Source of the DNA: Candidatus Methanorbis basalitermitum
GTDB lineage: Archaea; Halobacteriota; Methanomicrobia; Methanomicrobiales; Methanocorpusculaceae
Direction: 5' to 3'
Length of the DNA stretch: 64,000 bases
Assembly (NCBI GenBank): GCA_031287415.1
Contig: JAITSY010000019.1
Span: 55,871 to 119,870 of the forward strand
Shown here one piece after another: positions 63,941-64,000 of the stretch (the first letter of the stretch is position 1; each line of letters starts with the position of its first letter). The position numbers were made by a program, and so were the translations under genes. Below the pieces are notes generated by a model. The model was not told the origin of the DNA, did not search any database, and saw nothing but the letters and a program-made list of their open reading frames with translations.

Positions 63941-64000
63941 ATGTTATACAAAGAATTTGAGGAGTTGTTCCCATCGGAACTATCTGCTATAGAGTACTTC
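63941..64000 (+). CDS. IS1595-type transposase, start only (runs off window)
   Basis: ATG at 63941 gives MLYKEFEELFPSELSAIEYF, open to the window edge. It is nearly identical over 40 bases upstream and downstream of the start to the remnants at 879 and 34960, so it may be the intact or youngest copy of this family. Nothing can be said of its catalytic part. Confidence 0.7.
   Translation, partial: MLYKEFEELFPSELSAIEYF

Overview
The window is archaeal and comes from a methanogen, most likely a member of the Methanomicrobiales; a Methanocorpusculum-like organism is my best guess, not a proven one. The evidence is a complete mcrBDCGA operon for methyl-coenzyme M reductase, the ycaO-tfuA pair linked to McrA thioamidation, Orc1/Cdc6, the DP1 subunit of DNA polymerase D, TFB, Gar1, SRP19, Hel308, Rio1, a KEOPS subunit and archaeal-type lipid and riboflavin genes.

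Layout. 1-774: DUF106-type membrane protein (3' end) and cmk, then a decayed IS1595-type transposase (879-1791). 2240-7068: a tandem double FdhD protein, divergent from ycaO-tfuA-E1 (MoeB/ThiF)-ubiquitin-like (MoaD/ThiS)-moaE. 7231-10978: uvrB and purH. 11276-12691: Zn-ribbon, DUF2073 and Era-like GTPase. 13007-14499: a CBS-domain gene with a decayed 5' half. 14703-27826: three metal, peptide or corrinoid type ABC transport blocks with solute-binding proteins, a SAM methyltransferase and an AEC permease. 28022-30112: membrane pyrophosphatase. 30334-34407: DP1, an aminotransferase, a 40-residue ORF and orc1/cdc6. 34408-36137: an AT-rich candidate replication origin with ORB-like boxes, an IS fragment and a ruined MmeI-like DNA methyltransferase. 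36138-42120: Cgi121, Hel308, KH protein, Rio1, a CDP-alcohol phosphatidyltransferase and a RibD-like reductase. 42416-46108: a single-chain 1230-residue PurL. 46457-49933: an IS remnant, srp19, a broken PHP gene, gar1, tfb and tRNA-Ala. 50293-57961: AAA ATPase, MBL hydrolase, gltX, an unknown protein, deoxyhypusine synthase and rpiA. 58713-63653: the mcr operon. 63941-64000: the first codons of another IS1595-type transposase.

Two dispersed repeat families run through the window. Family A is a mosaic of hairpin modules of about 60-195 bp, found about a dozen times, mostly between genes. One copy lies in frame inside the C-terminal part of hel308 and a related one lies in the signal-peptide region of a solute-binding protein. 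Family B is a unit of about 70 bp found six times, strictly between genes. Gene decay is frequent (moaE 5' end, CBS gene, PHP gene, a methyltransferase, a DNA methyltransferase and several IS remnants).

Functional threads: methanogenesis (Mcr and its thioglycine modification), sulfur transfer and molybdenum cofactor synthesis for formate dehydrogenase (FdhD, E1, Ubl, MoaE), metal and corrinoid uptake, and a replication cluster around a likely origin.
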